Made by a program: the position numbers and the translations under genes. A stretch of 64,000 nt of DNA, taken from positions 1 through 64,000 of the forward strand of contig JBLHRR010000005.1 of NCBI GenBank assembly GCA_047626155.1, written 5' to 3'. The notes beneath the pieces were generated by a model. That model worked only from the letters and a program-made list of their open reading frames with translations, was not told the origin of the DNA and ran no database searches. The stretch comes from CALGLS01 sp047626155. Its GTDB lineage: Bacteria > Bacteroidota > Bacteroidia > Chitinophagales > Saprospiraceae. Shown piece after piece: positions 35,089-44,037 of the stretch; position 1 is the stretch's first letter, and the number at the start of each line of letters is the position of its first letter.

Positions 35089-35919
35089 CTACTCCACCAC
35101 CACCTGCTTACTAATTACCTCATCCCCCACCTGGCACCGCAGCCAATAAGTCCCAGTCGCCAAACCACTCACCGGAATCATATGCGTAATATCTCCATGA
35201 CGGCTTTTGAATTCTAACACTATTTTTCCTAGTGCACCTACCAACTAAAAAACAGCTTCACTTCTTAGCTCTGGATGATAGAAATAAACATTAAGATAAT
35301 CATTACTCGCCGCACTGATAGGGTTTGGATAAGTTTTCATATCGAAAGAAGACTTCTGTAGATCTATTGTTGAAGATACAAGATGGCACTCTGGTACAAG
35401 ACAACCATGTTCATCTACTTTGAGCAACCAGCCTTGCTGATTCGGGTTTTCTGGCGTTGGATTCTCAATACCTGTGGCTGGTTACACATCTCTATGGTCA
35501 ACTAATACTTTTGTTACTATTCCCATTCCGTTAGCAGAGTTTTCATTAAGAGGGATTGTATTGGGGCCTAATGACTTCCAAGGTTCATAGCTTTCCGGTG
35601 ATCCTCCACAGATAGGAGTAAGAGAAGTACCTGTAAGTATTTTATGAAGTTCATTATACGCAGGTACAAAAGTTCCAGAGTCTGTATCACTGCCGTTGCG
35701 ATCACTCCAGAAACGATTCCACCTACAAAAATTCTTATAAGATGGATCATCGGGTACAGAGGCGAAATGCGTTCTGGCTCCTTCTAAAATTTCAAGATAA
35801 TTAGCTTCAGGGTCAGACATTCCGGCCCGCCAATCATAAGGCTCATTTTGCGTTTGCCCAAATAGCCCAAAAGGGATTAACGTTAATAATAAAAGCTTAA
35901 AAAATAATGACGACTCCAT
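35089..35919 (-). pseudogene. Chimeric, degenerate T9SS cargo gene with two in-frame stops
   Basis: Reading one frame from the ATG at 35919, the first 145 codons give a signal peptide (about 1-21, LFGQ) and the start of a large cargo protein (RNGSDTDSGTF, WKSLGPNTIP, VTKVLVDHRDV). An in-frame TAA (35482-35484) follows. The same frame then continues as ATGIENPTPENPNQQGWLL and VDEHGCLVPECHL, a tail like that of the 518-residue protein nearby, until a second in-frame TAG (35245-35247). Beyond that the frame completes a T9SS sorting domain (SRHGDITHMIP, YWLRCQVGDEVISKQVVVE) and stops at 35089-35091. An internal deletion or recombination between two cargo genes, followed by a nonsense mutation, explains this best. 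Confidence 0.75.
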
Positions 35920-36658
35920 TGATTAGCATATCACATAGCAACCCCATCAACGCAAAGCCCCAGCTTTACCTAATTTTTTTCTAACCTAGGGGATAAAAAC
36001 AATCCGTCTAAAGGAAGAAGGTAGCGATCCACGTTAACTTAAAAACCCTTATAACAAAGATTTTACGAAATGACATAAAACAAGTGTAAGTAAATTGTTA
36101 GGTTTTACACCTAACAAAAGAAGAATACTGTTTGGTTTCATTAGCCGTTTTTTGTCTGCCTAAAGTATCGAAAAAAAACGCATATATCTTAATAAAAAGT
36201 CGTAATATTTATATTAAATTTTTAATATTTAAATATGCAGCATTTGGAAAATAGATTCTTTTTCGCCGTAAAAAATTATACTCTTTCTATTGATAGTTCT
36301 TCCAATACGGAAATGTTTGAAACCTGTCGAGCCACCAAATAGGATGAAACTTAATGAACACAGCTGCTTGCACCATCTCAGCTAGACGCGGGGCTGATTT
36401 AAAGCGTCATTTTTTTTGTGAAAAGAAACTTGACTACTTCGAGTAAATTACTGGTTAAGAGACGTTTTATATTGATAATCGCATAACATTCAAAATTATA
36501 ATTTATTCCTGTAAATAAAATCAATATATTTAACTGTCATTCCTTTGTCCACCTCAATAAAATTCCTTACCTTAACTACTCTTCATACAGCGTGCCTACC
36601 TGCGCCTGAAGATAACCTACTAAACCTTATTCCTTCACCTTCTAAAACCTTAACTATT
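35920..36658. other. A/T-rich intergenic region, 739 bases
   Basis: Divergent region between the cargo pseudogene (minus) and the EF-G-like gene (plus). Very A/T-rich at 36180-36260 and 36470-36540. The open frame from 36545 to 36658 is in frame with the GTPase, but it aligns with nothing expected in EF-G and is treated as untranslated leader. No repeat family recognised. Confidence 0.45.
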
Positions 36659-38785
36659 ATGGGTTACGAAACAAAAGATATACGGAATGTCGTCATGCTC
36701 GGACATTCCGGATCCGGGAAAACCTCACTGGCCGAAGCCATGCTTTACGAAGCCAAAGCGACCAAGCGAAGAGGAACGGTCCTTGAAAAAACGACGGTTT
36801 CCGATTACACGAACATCGAACAGGAACGCGGAAATTCTCTTTTTAGCACTTTGATGCACGCGCCCTGGAAAAATTCCAAAATCAATATTATGGATACACC
36901 GGGCTCTGATGATTTTGTCGGAGAGGTGGTTTCTTCCATGAAGGTGGCGGATCTTTCTATTATGATGCTCAACGCTCGATCCGGCGTAGAAGTGGGGACA
37001 GAATTGCTGTGGGAATATGTTGACAAATTTAAGACACCGACGGTCTTTGCTGTCAATCATTTAGACAATGAAAAAGCTGATTATGAAACGACGCTGGAAC
37101 AGGCACAAAGCCGTTTTGGTAACAAAGTAATTCCGATACAATTTCCAATCAATCAGGGTATTGGATTTAACAAAATAATAGATGCACTTCGGATGGTCAT
37201 GTATGTTTTTCCAGACGGTGGTGGTAAACCAATTAAAGAGGCCATCCCCGAATCCGAAATGGCAAGAGCACAGGAGTTGCACAACCAACTGGTGGAAGTA
37301 GCCGCTGAAAACGATGAGGGCTTAATGGAGAAGTTCTTCGAAGCAGGTACGCTTTCGGAAGAAGAATTGACAAAAGGATTGAAGATTGCTTTGGCAGAAC
37401 AACAATTCTTTCCCGTATTTATCACTTCTTCTGAACGCAACATGGGCTCCGGCAGAATCATGGGCTTCATTAACGACATCGCTCCTTGCCCAAATGATCG
37501 CGCAGCCGCAACGCTGGAAGATGGCAGTGAACTGGCTTGCGACAGCAATGGCGATAATTCCATATTCATTTACAAAACCATTTCTGAACCTCAGGTAGGA
37601 ATGGTTTCTTACTTTAAAGTATTCTCTGGTTCTGTAAAACCAGGAGATGAATTGACTAACCCAAGAACAAGAAGCTCTGAAAGAATCAGTCAGATTTATG
37701 TTGCCAATGGAAAAAATCGGACGATTACCACTGAACTGAAAGCAGGTGATTTGGGCGTTACCGTAAAATTAAAAGATGCACTTTCTAATGACACTTTAAA
37801 TGTAAAAGGAGTAGAACGACGAGTAGTCCCCATTCCATTTCCTCCTTCCAGAATTAGAACAGCGGTTACTCCACCAAGTAAAAACGACATGGAGAAACTG
37901 ATGAAAGCACTACATCAAATTCATCAAGAAGACCCGACTTTGGTAGTGGAACAATCCAAGGCATTGAAACAAACCATTCTTCATGGGCAGGGACAATTGC
38001 ATCTTGATCTGATCAAATACAGAATTGAAAAGGTCAACAATATCAATATGGAATTCATCCGTCCGAAGATTGAATATCGAGAAACCATTACCAAATCTTC
38101 GGAAGGCAGTTATCGTCATAAGAAGCAATCCGGAGGCTCTGGACAATTTGCTGAGGTGCATATGCGCATAGAGCCTTACTTTGAAGGAATGCCTGATCCG
38201 GTGGGTCTTAACGTAAAAAAGAATGAAGAAGAAGAATTGCCTTGGGGCGGAAAACTGTCTTTCCTCTGGTGTATTGTAGGAGGTTCTATTGATGCTAAAT
38301 TTTCCAATGCGATTAAGAAAGGCGTCATGCAGAAAATGGAAGAAGGGCCGCTCACGGGTTCATACTGCAGAGGCATCCGCGTCTCCATTTTCGATGGAAA
38401 AATGCACCCAGTTGATTCTAACGATATGGCTTTCATGATTGCGTCAGCTCAGATTTTCAAGGATAATTTCTCGAAGGCTGCTCCGAAATTGATGGAACCG
38501 ATTTATAACCTAAATATCCTTTGTTCCGGCGATGTTATGGGAGATGTAATGAGTGATTTGCAAGGTCGACGTGCCATCATTCAAGGAATGGATTCGGAAG
38601 GTCATTATCAAAAAATAAAAACCAAAGTACCCCTGGGAGAATTATACAAGTATTCTTCTACCCTTCGGTCAATCACGCAAGGGAAAGCGAAATTCAATCG
38701 TTCCTTTGCAGAATATGCTGCAGTGCCGCATGATGTCCAAAAGGATTTAATGTCGGCTTACCAGTCAGAAACACAGGAGGCTTAG
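36659..38785 (+). CDS. EF-G-like translation GTPase (second EF-G paralogue type)
   Basis: 708 residues from the ATG at 36659, where homology begins (MGYETKDIRNVVMLGHSGSG). The P-loop GHSGSGKT is at 15-22. The switch I motif is ERGNS where EF-G has ERGIT; G3 is DTPGSDDF where EF-G has DTPGHVDF; G4 is NHLD where EF-G has NKMD. Domains II-V follow, with KQSGGSGQFAEV in domain IV and SDLQGRRAIIQGMDSE in domain V. These departures are typical of the EF-G-like paralogue found in Bacteroidota and Actinobacteria beside a canonical fusA. Its exact role (recycling, stress or GTPase without translocation) is not settled. Single gene with its own terminator. Confidence 0.88.
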   Translation: MGYETKDIRNVVMLGHSGSGKTSLAEAMLYEAKATKRRGTVLEKTTVSDYTNIEQERGNSLFSTLMHAPWKNSKINIMDTPGSDDFVGEVVSSMKVADLSIMMLNARSGVEVGTELLWEYVDKFKTPTVFAVNHLDNEKADYETTLEQAQSRFGNKVIPIQFPINQGIGFNKIIDALRMVMYVFPDGGGKPIKEAIPESEMARAQELHNQLVEVAAENDEGLMEKFFEAGTLSEEELTKGLKIALAEQQFFPVFITSSERNMGSGRIMGFINDIAPCPNDRAAATLEDGSELACDSNGDNSIFIYKTISEPQVGMVSYFKVFSGSVKPGDELTNPRTRSSERISQIYVANGKNRTITTELKAGDLGVTVKLKDALSNDTLNVKGVERRVVPIPFPPSRIRTAVTPPSKNDMEKLMKALHQIHQEDPTLVVEQSKALKQTILHGQGQLHLDLIKYRIEKVNNINMEFIRPKIEYRETITKSSEGSYRHKKQSGGSGQFAEVHMRIEPYFEGMPDPVGLNVKKNEEEELPWGGKLSFLWCIVGGSIDAKFSNAIKKGVMQKMEEGPLTGSYCRGIRVSIFDGKMHPVDSNDMAFMIASAQIFKDNFSKAAPKLMEPIYNLNILCSGDVMGDVMSDLQGRRAIIQGMDSEGHYQKIKTKVPLGELYKYSSTLRSITQGKAKFNRSFAEYAAVPHDVQKDLMSAYQSETQEA

Positions 38786-38815
38786 GTCTCCACCCGGTTG
38801 CCCCTGTTTGGTGAA

Positions 38816-38856
38816 AACGCTAACCGAGATTTTTAATCTTGGGTGGCGTTTTTTTT
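38816..38856 (+). terminator. Rho-independent terminator of the EF-G-like gene
   Basis: Imperfect stem AACGCTAACCGAGAT / ATCTTGGGTGGCGTT with a short loop, followed by a run of T, 30 bases after the stop. Confidence 0.8.
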
Positions 38857-38888
38857 GTAGGGGAGGTTTGGCGTTCCGCCAATTTTTT

Positions 38889-38983
38889 TTCACCGCAAAG
38901 GCGCTACGAGCGCAAAGGGAGCAACGTTAACTTCTTATCGTTCGAAAAAAGAACTTAGCGCTCTTTGCGCCGTTGCAGTAAAA
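38889..38983. repeat. CGCAAAG-type palindromic element
   Basis: Imperfect inverted repeat built from CACCGCAAAGGCGC...GCGCAAAGGGAGCAACG on one side and GCGCTCTTTGCGCCGTTGCAG on the other. It resembles the arrangement at 47831-47918 and belongs to a style of dispersed element common between Bacteroidota genes. It lies between convergent genes. Confidence 0.45.
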
Positions 38984-39014
38984 TTATTTGCGTTAGGGAT
39001 TCAAAATCTATCGT

Positions 39015-40169
39015 CTATTCATAACTCACTCTGTAAATCGCGTCCGCAAAATCATCTGAGATTAGCATAGAACCATCCGGTAAAAATTCCATATCAACTG
39101 GTCTTCCCCAAGCATCGTCGGTTGCTTCGTTGAGCCAGCCGGAAGCGAAGGTTTCATAAGAAGTGGCCTTTTCTCCATCTAATTTAACAAGACTTATACG
39201 GTAGCCAATTTTTTTGGAACGATTCCAAGAACCATGTTCTGCAATAAAAATTTGGTTGTGGTATTCTTTAGGGAACATCTTTCCGGTATAAAATTCTAAG
39301 CCGAGTGGTGCTACGTGCGGTCCCAGCTTTTGAGCGGGAGCAGTATAATCTGCGCAGTCTTTTCCATCTCCGAATTTATCATCCAGCAAATCGCCCTGAT
39401 GGCAATAAGGGAAACCGAAGTGCATTCCATCTTTGGGAGCGTAATTTAATTCACAGGCAGGCAGGTTGTCTTCCAACCAATCGCGTCCGTTGTCGGTAAA
39501 CCAAAGTTTTTTTGTTTCCGGATGCCAGTTAAACCCAACGGTGTTTCGGATACCCCGATGTACGATTTCCATATCGGTGCCATCCGCGTTCATTCGGGTG
39601 ATGGTGTTAAAAATATCTTTTTCTGAATCACAAACATTACAAGGTGCGCCAACGGGAACATATAGTTTTCCATCAGGACCAAAGGCAATGTATTTCCAAC
39701 CATGATGTGATTTGTCCGGATATTTATCATAAACAACTACTGGCTTTGGCGGGTTTTCCAAATTGGCTTCTATATCGTCAAAGCGAAGGATCCTGTTGAC
39801 TTCGGCTACGTAAAGTGAACCATCTTTGAAAGCAACTCCATTTGGCATATAGAGGCCTTTTGCTATGGTATATTTTTTATCTACTTTAAAGTCGCCATCT
39901 GTATCCAACAAGGCATACACGTTTCCACCTTTCTTTCGGTTGCCGACAAATAACGTTCCTTTTGGGCTGAGGCAAAGTGAGCGGGCATTGTTAATGTCAT
40001 CGGCGTAGACTTCAATTTTGAAGCCTTCCGGAAGTTTAATGTTACGGAGTGGGGAATCACTGGTTTCTTCATTCGCTTCTACCTTTTCTTTTTTACCCAT
40101 CGGTGGATTTATTCTTTTACAGGAAAAGCTTAAACCTAAGATCATTATTAGTACGGGGATGAATTTCAT
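39015..40169 (-). CDS. PQQ-dependent sugar dehydrogenase-like lipoprotein (GDH-B/sorbosone dehydrogenase family)
   Basis: 384 residues with an SPII signal (lipidated Cys 17 in LSFSCKR). A six-bladed propeller carries family motifs: LPEGFKIEVYADDINNARSL near the start, SHHGWKYIAFGPDGKLYVPV, TRMNADGTDMEIVHRGIRN, FTDNGRDWL, HVAPLGLEFYTGKMFP, FIAEHGSWNRSKKIGYRI and GRPVDMEFLPDGSMLISDD. The His in SHHGWK and the EHGSWNR motif match the catalytic/PQQ environment in soluble glucose dehydrogenase relatives. It would oxidise a sugar or aldose in the periplasm or at the membrane face, if PQQ is available; the true substrate is unknown. Single gene. Confidence 0.85.
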   Translation of the reverse strand: MKFIPVLIMILGLSFSCKRINPPMGKKEKVEANEETSDSPLRNIKLPEGFKIEVYADDINNARSLCLSPKGTLFVGNRKKGGNVYALLDTDGDFKVDKKYTIAKGLYMPNGVAFKDGSLYVAEVNRILRFDDIEANLENPPKPVVVYDKYPDKSHHGWKYIAFGPDGKLYVPVGAPCNVCDSEKDIFNTITRMNADGTDMEIVHRGIRNTVGFNWHPETKKLWFTDNGRDWLEDNLPACELNYAPKDGMHFGFPYCHQGDLLDDKFGDGKDCADYTAPAQKLGPHVAPLGLEFYTGKMFPKEYHNQIFIAEHGSWNRSKKIGYRISLVKLDGEKATSYETFASGWLNEATDDAWGRPVDMEFLPDGSMLISDDFADAIYRVSYE

Positions 40170-40626
40170 GTGGGTTATTTTAGCGGTTTGTTTATTAGAG
40201 ATAGTTATTCCGATCGTAGTTGATCGGGAGGGTAGCGAGCAAGAAATAAAAATCCAAAAGTCCCTTTTGTATTTCGAGCAGTTAATCCTGAGTTTGTCAA
40301 ATGAGATCGGAAGGGTTTGAGCAATGCCTCGCTAACCTCCAGCTCCTAAAGGAGAGCATCCGCCCGTTTAGTGGATCCAATAAATTATTAAAAAACTTAA
40401 TCATTCTCTATCCCGAAGGCGTTTGTTTTGAGATGATCATTAATTCAAATAGAAATATCTCCGCTGTCATTCCGAGCGAGTGACGCAGTCGCGAGTCGAG
40501 GGATATGAAGATCAGATCTTCCTTAAATTTCGAGCGAGGTAATAGTCGAAATCTACCTCCTTAATCAGAACTAAATTTCTCGACTAATACCTAAAGCAAG
40601 TCTCTATTGAAGAGACAACTTACTTA
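40170..40626. other. Intergenic region holding a dispersed repeat
   Basis: 457 bases between the sugar dehydrogenase and the DPP-IV-like gene, both on the minus strand. No coding signal. It contains the GAGTCGAGGGAT repeat (40466-40590). The rest shows no recognisable element. Confidence 0.5.
40466..40590. repeat. Dispersed GAGTCGAGGGAT / TTTCGAGCG repeat, copy 1
   Basis: Contains CCGAGCGAGTGACGCAGTCG, CGAGTCGAGGGATA, TTAAATTTCGAGCG, a CTACCTCCTT block and a closing CTCGACT, in the same order and spacing as 52785-52908. Inverted CGAG/CTCG segments give it a palindromic character. Confidence 0.65.
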
Positions 40627-42771
40627 CTACTTCGCTAACTTCTCCTCCACGTATCCCAAGACCTTCTCCATCAGGTGAATCCGATCCTTACCCCTTACAT
40701 TATGAGAATGCATTGGATAAGGGAAAAAATCCATCTGGATACCTTCTTCCACAAATTTCTGAACCAAAGCCATATTGTGTTGCATAACAACAATGTCGTC
40801 AGCAGTACCGTGAATGAGTAATAGATCACCCTTTAAATTCTTCGCATGATTCAGCAGGCTCGCCTGTTTATAACCTTCTGGATTTTCTTCTGGTCGGTCC
40901 ATATAACGCTCACCATACATAGCTTCGTAGAATTTCCAATCCGTAACTGGGCCACCTGCAACACCTACTTTGAATACATCCGGTGTTTTTAGCATCATGG
41001 TGGTGGTCATAAAGCCACCATAACTCCAGCCATGAACTGCAAGACGATCAGGATCAACGAAAGATAATTTTTTCAAATAATCGACTCCGGTCATCTGATC
41101 CTTTACCTCGAGGTTTCCAAGGTTCCGGTGAATGGCATTTTCAAAATTAAATCCTCTGTTGGCAGAGCCTCTACCGTCGAGTGTGAAAATGAGGTAACCC
41201 TTTTGTGCCATGTAGTGCATCCAAAGTGGAGCACCCGCAAGTCTTCTGTTAGAAACCATTTGAGCGTGTGGGCCACCATAGACATAAACCAAAACTGGGT
41301 ACTTTTTTCGGCTGTCAAAATTACTTGGTTTGATGAGCCGGGCGTGGAGTGGCGTACCGTCTTTAGTTTGTAGTTCTACTAATTCTGTTGTTCCAACCTG
41401 GTATTCTGTCAGAGGATCCGTACTGGCTAACAAGTTAGTTACTTTCTTACCTCTGCTGTTGATAATGTCTACAACAAATGGAGCTTTTAAGCTGGAGTAT
41501 TGATCAATTAGAAAGATACCTTTGCTGTTGATCTGGTAACGGTGGACGCCACTTTTCTTAGACAACTGCTTTCGTTTACCATTTTTCATGTTAACGGAAT
41601 ATGCAAATTTATTCAAGCCGCTTTCGTCTGTTCCGGAAACGATTAACTTTTTACCGCTAAGGCTAAGGCCTAAAATTTCCGTAACTACCCAGTCTCCTTT
41701 AGAGACCTGATCCAATAATTTTCCGCTGGTGTTATAGCGATAAACGTGCATGAAACCATCTCGTTCGCTGAGCCATAAAAATTCATTAGGCGTCTCCGGT
41801 AAAAACCACATTGGGTTCTCTGGTTCTACATATTTTGGATGTGTTTCCTCGAAAAGTGTTTTGATGAATTTTCCAGAGTTAGCATCATACTCGTTCAGCC
41901 ACATGTGGTTTTGATCTCTGTTGACCACTGCGATGTAAACATGTTGTTCGTCAGGACTCCAGGACAGATTCGTAAGGTACTGATCTTTAGGACCGCTTAC
42001 ATCTAGGAAAATATTTTTATTGGTCATGGTGTTGTAAATACCGACTTTCCCATATTCACTTTTTTGCCCAGCCATTGGGTATTTCACATTTCGTAAAGAA
42101 CCGGGAGTTGTGCTGATGTCAAGGATTGGATAGTCGGCAACATCTGTTTCATCTTTTTGGTAATAGGCGATAAGACTTCCTTGTGGCGACCAAAAAGTAC
42201 CTTTTGAAATACCGAATTCATAGCGCGCAATGGCCTGGCCTGTAACGATATTAGGATCTTCATTGGAGAAAACGGTTTTTTGCATTTCCGTTTCAGAAGC
42301 GATGTACAGGTTGTTTTCGACTGTGAAGGCAGCCATTTTATTAGCGGGGTTGAAATCGACATTGGCGGCGAGCGTTGGAACCTTCAGCATGATGGCTGCT
42401 TTCCGAGTGGCAATATTGTAACTGTAATAGCCTTTGTCGTAATTGAAATAAAATTCGTTGACGTTTAACCAACTGATATTCGGCATTCGTTTCATAGCTA
42501 GGCCAAGTGCCGCATTTAACTCTGTAAGTGTTGCGATGACTTCCGATTTTTTACCGTTAATGCTTTGTTTGATTAATTGATTTCGGTCTGCGGAAATAGA
42601 CGAAAGACTTTCCGTAGTAGACATCCATTGTAAGTTATTAATGCGTTCAGGAGCCAGACTAGAGCGCTGCTTTAGAATGGCATCAGAGAGCGTAAGTTCT
42701 TTTAATTGTTGCTGAGCATGGGAAGAAGCACAAATACTTACGAGCAAGATAAAGGCAAAGATTTTTTTCAT
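40627..42771 (-). CDS. Dipeptidyl-peptidase IV-like serine peptidase (S9B)
   Basis: 714 residues with a signal peptide (about 1-19, ending SSHAQ). An N-terminal eight-bladed DPPIV propeller (about 60-470) includes the GKYYSYNI-like start, FGISKGTFWSPQGSLIAYYQKD-type block (YEFGISKGTFWSPQG) and SLSGKKLIVSGTDE. The alpha/beta hydrolase domain has nucleophile Ser583 in GWSYGGFM, an Asp near 658 in HGTADDIVV and a His near 690 in MHSHNV. It removes Xaa-Pro dipeptides from peptide N-termini in the periplasm and probably serves peptide use. Monocistronic, downstream of a 14-bp hairpin. Confidence 0.93.
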   Translation of the reverse strand: MKKIFAFILLVSICASSHAQQQLKELTLSDAILKQRSSLAPERINNLQWMSTTESLSSISADRNQLIKQSINGKKSEVIATLTELNAALGLAMKRMPNISWLNVNEFYFNYDKGYYSYNIATRKAAIMLKVPTLAANVDFNPANKMAAFTVENNLYIASETEMQKTVFSNEDPNIVTGQAIARYEFGISKGTFWSPQGSLIAYYQKDETDVADYPILDISTTPGSLRNVKYPMAGQKSEYGKVGIYNTMTNKNIFLDVSGPKDQYLTNLSWSPDEQHVYIAVVNRDQNHMWLNEYDANSGKFIKTLFEETHPKYVEPENPMWFLPETPNEFLWLSERDGFMHVYRYNTSGKLLDQVSKGDWVVTEILGLSLSGKKLIVSGTDESGLNKFAYSVNMKNGKRKQLSKKSGVHRYQINSKGIFLIDQYSSLKAPFVVDIINSRGKKVTNLLASTDPLTEYQVGTTELVELQTKDGTPLHARLIKPSNFDSRKKYPVLVYVYGGPHAQMVSNRRLAGAPLWMHYMAQKGYLIFTLDGRGSANRGFNFENAIHRNLGNLEVKDQMTGVDYLKKLSFVDPDRLAVHGWSYGGFMTTTMMLKTPDVFKVGVAGGPVTDWKFYEAMYGERYMDRPEENPEGYKQASLLNHAKNLKGDLLLIHGTADDIVVMQHNMALVQKFVEEGIQMDFFPYPMHSHNVRGKDRIHLMEKVLGYVEEKLAK

Positions 42772-42815
42772 TGTTGTTTGTTAATTTTCAAATAAGTACG
42801 AAGTATAATAACGTA

Positions 42816-42852
42816 CAATAGGATCATCTTTCAAAGAGAGATGATCCTATTG
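42816..42852 (-). terminator. 14-bp hairpin between the DksA-like and DPP-IV-like genes
   Basis: Perfect stem CAATAGGATCATCT / AGATGATCCTATTG with a 9-base loop, in the 196-base spacer. No long T run follows on the minus strand, so it could be a weak terminator of the DksA-like gene or a leader structure for the peptidase. Confidence 0.45.
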
Positions 42853-42967
42853 GGAAAATGTAAATTTTTAAAACATGCAGCAAAATACTGCTTTTCTACC
42901 GTTTTCCATGCAAATCGTACAGGTATAAATACGAGATTAATGAGCTACGGTTTACTTGTTTTTGTTC

Positions 42968-43399
42968 CTAGCTGGCGCGTCTGGTAGAGGGGCCAGAGTT
43001 CATTGATTGACGATTATTTCTCGGTCCGTCAGAAGAAGATCCTTTTCCAGCAATGCTTTTAGTGGCATGAGGAACCAGAAGCAATCGTTCTTTTCGGATT
43101 AGGGTTCCTGTGATATTACAGATACCATAGGTCTTGTTTTTAATCCGTAATAAGGCATTCTCAAGGTTGCGGATGAACATTCGCTGGCGGCTGGCCATTT
43201 TGGTCAGCATTTCCAGTTCTACATGTCGGGAGCTGTAATCGAAATAATCACCGGATGAGCTGGTATCGCCATTATTTTCAGCGCCAACCATCTGATCGTA
43301 TAAGTATTTTAATTCCGCTCTCGCCTTTTCTAATTTAGTGTCAATTAATGTTTTGAATTCCTGAAGATCTACTTCAGAGTAACGTTCGTGTTTAAGCAT
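42968..43399 (-). CDS. TraR/DksA-family protein with degenerate zinc finger
   Basis: 143 residues. An N-terminal coiled coil (about 8-85) of the DksA type leads to YGICNITGTLIRKERLLLVP (about residues 92-115), which aligns with the DksA zinc-finger segment. Only one of the four zinc-binding Cys remains (in GIC). The Cys after NIT, and the two expected near HATKS, are absent. A disordered Ser/Arg/Gly tail (about 120-143) replaces the usual C-terminus. DksA-type proteins bind the RNA polymerase secondary channel and modulate rRNA and stress transcription; Cys-poor forms exist that need no zinc. Single gene. Confidence 0.8.
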   Translation of the reverse strand: MLKHERYSEVDLQEFKTLIDTKLEKARAELKYLYDQMVGAENNGDTSSSGDYFDYSSRHVELEMLTKMASRQRMFIRNLENALLRIKNKTYGICNITGTLIRKERLLLVPHATKSIAGKGSSSDGPRNNRQSMNSGPSTRRAS

Positions 43400-44037
43400 A
43401 ATGTTTCGTGTAGTTTTAATCGAGTGAATAAAATTACTTTCTCAAATATGTTTGACAAGCCCATTCTCGGGAGAGATTACTAGCCTGCACGACAAAACTA
43501 ATAAAGAATTTTCCTAATAAAGAAAGAAGGTCTCGACAAATTTAATTTGTTTTTTACCTGTAGGGCTAATGTTTTATTTAATTTATTAAGCTGAAATAAC
43601 CTAAACGCCTCATTTTGTGCGAGTAAGCTTTGCCAAATAAAATTTCATGTAAAAAAGAATATTCAAGGTTTGGAATTGTGAATTCTGTTTAGGGTGGTGA
43701 ATAATTCGTTTAGTACTTGTTTTTAAACCGATTTTATCGATTAAGTAATAATTCATTCTTGGGATATTACCAGCTCGGGTTTCGCATTTGGCTAACCGTT
43801 TGAAATTACCCCAAAAAACTAATAGTTTACGAAGGCCAGTTGCTGAATAATTACAAAAGAAGGAAAACACAGGCAGCACATATTCAAGTCCTAGGGTCTA
43901 TCCAATATCGAACTCAAAATGCTTTCCCAAAAGCGATGATTTTGAGGGAGAAAGGAAACTTAAATTTGATTTAAAAGGAGTCGCTGCCATCCCTTACACC
44001 CGAGTGTATGGCAGCGGCACCAAATTACGATGTCGCA
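43400..44037. other. Intergenic region, 638 bases
   Basis: Between the DksA-like gene (minus) and a lipoprotein gene (plus). An 89-codon minus-strand frame (43610-43879) has no signal, motif or plausible composition and is not called. A hairpin lies just upstream of the lipoprotein start (43982-44016). Otherwise nothing recognised. Confidence 0.5.
43982..44016 (+). promoter_or_regulatory. Leader hairpin upstream of the carboxypeptidase-regulatory-like lipoprotein
   Basis: Outer stem CGCTGCCAT / ATGGCAGCG and inner stem ACAC-CCGA-GTGT, separated by a one-sided CCCTT bulge, ending 21 bases before the ATG at 44038. Without a T run, a terminator is unlikely. It may control translation or mRNA stability. 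Confidence 0.4.

Noticed and set aside
36545..36658. 38-residue N-terminal extension of the EF-G-like protein
   Set aside because: It does not align with the family start; the GTPase homology begins at the ATG at 36659.
43610..43879. 89-codon minus-strand frame in the intergenic region
   Set aside because: No signal peptide, motif or credible start context; long enough to arise by chance in A/T-rich DNA.
43982..44016. Integron attC-like site
   Set aside because: The bulged hairpin lacks the R'/R'' core sites, and no integrase or gene cassettes are present.
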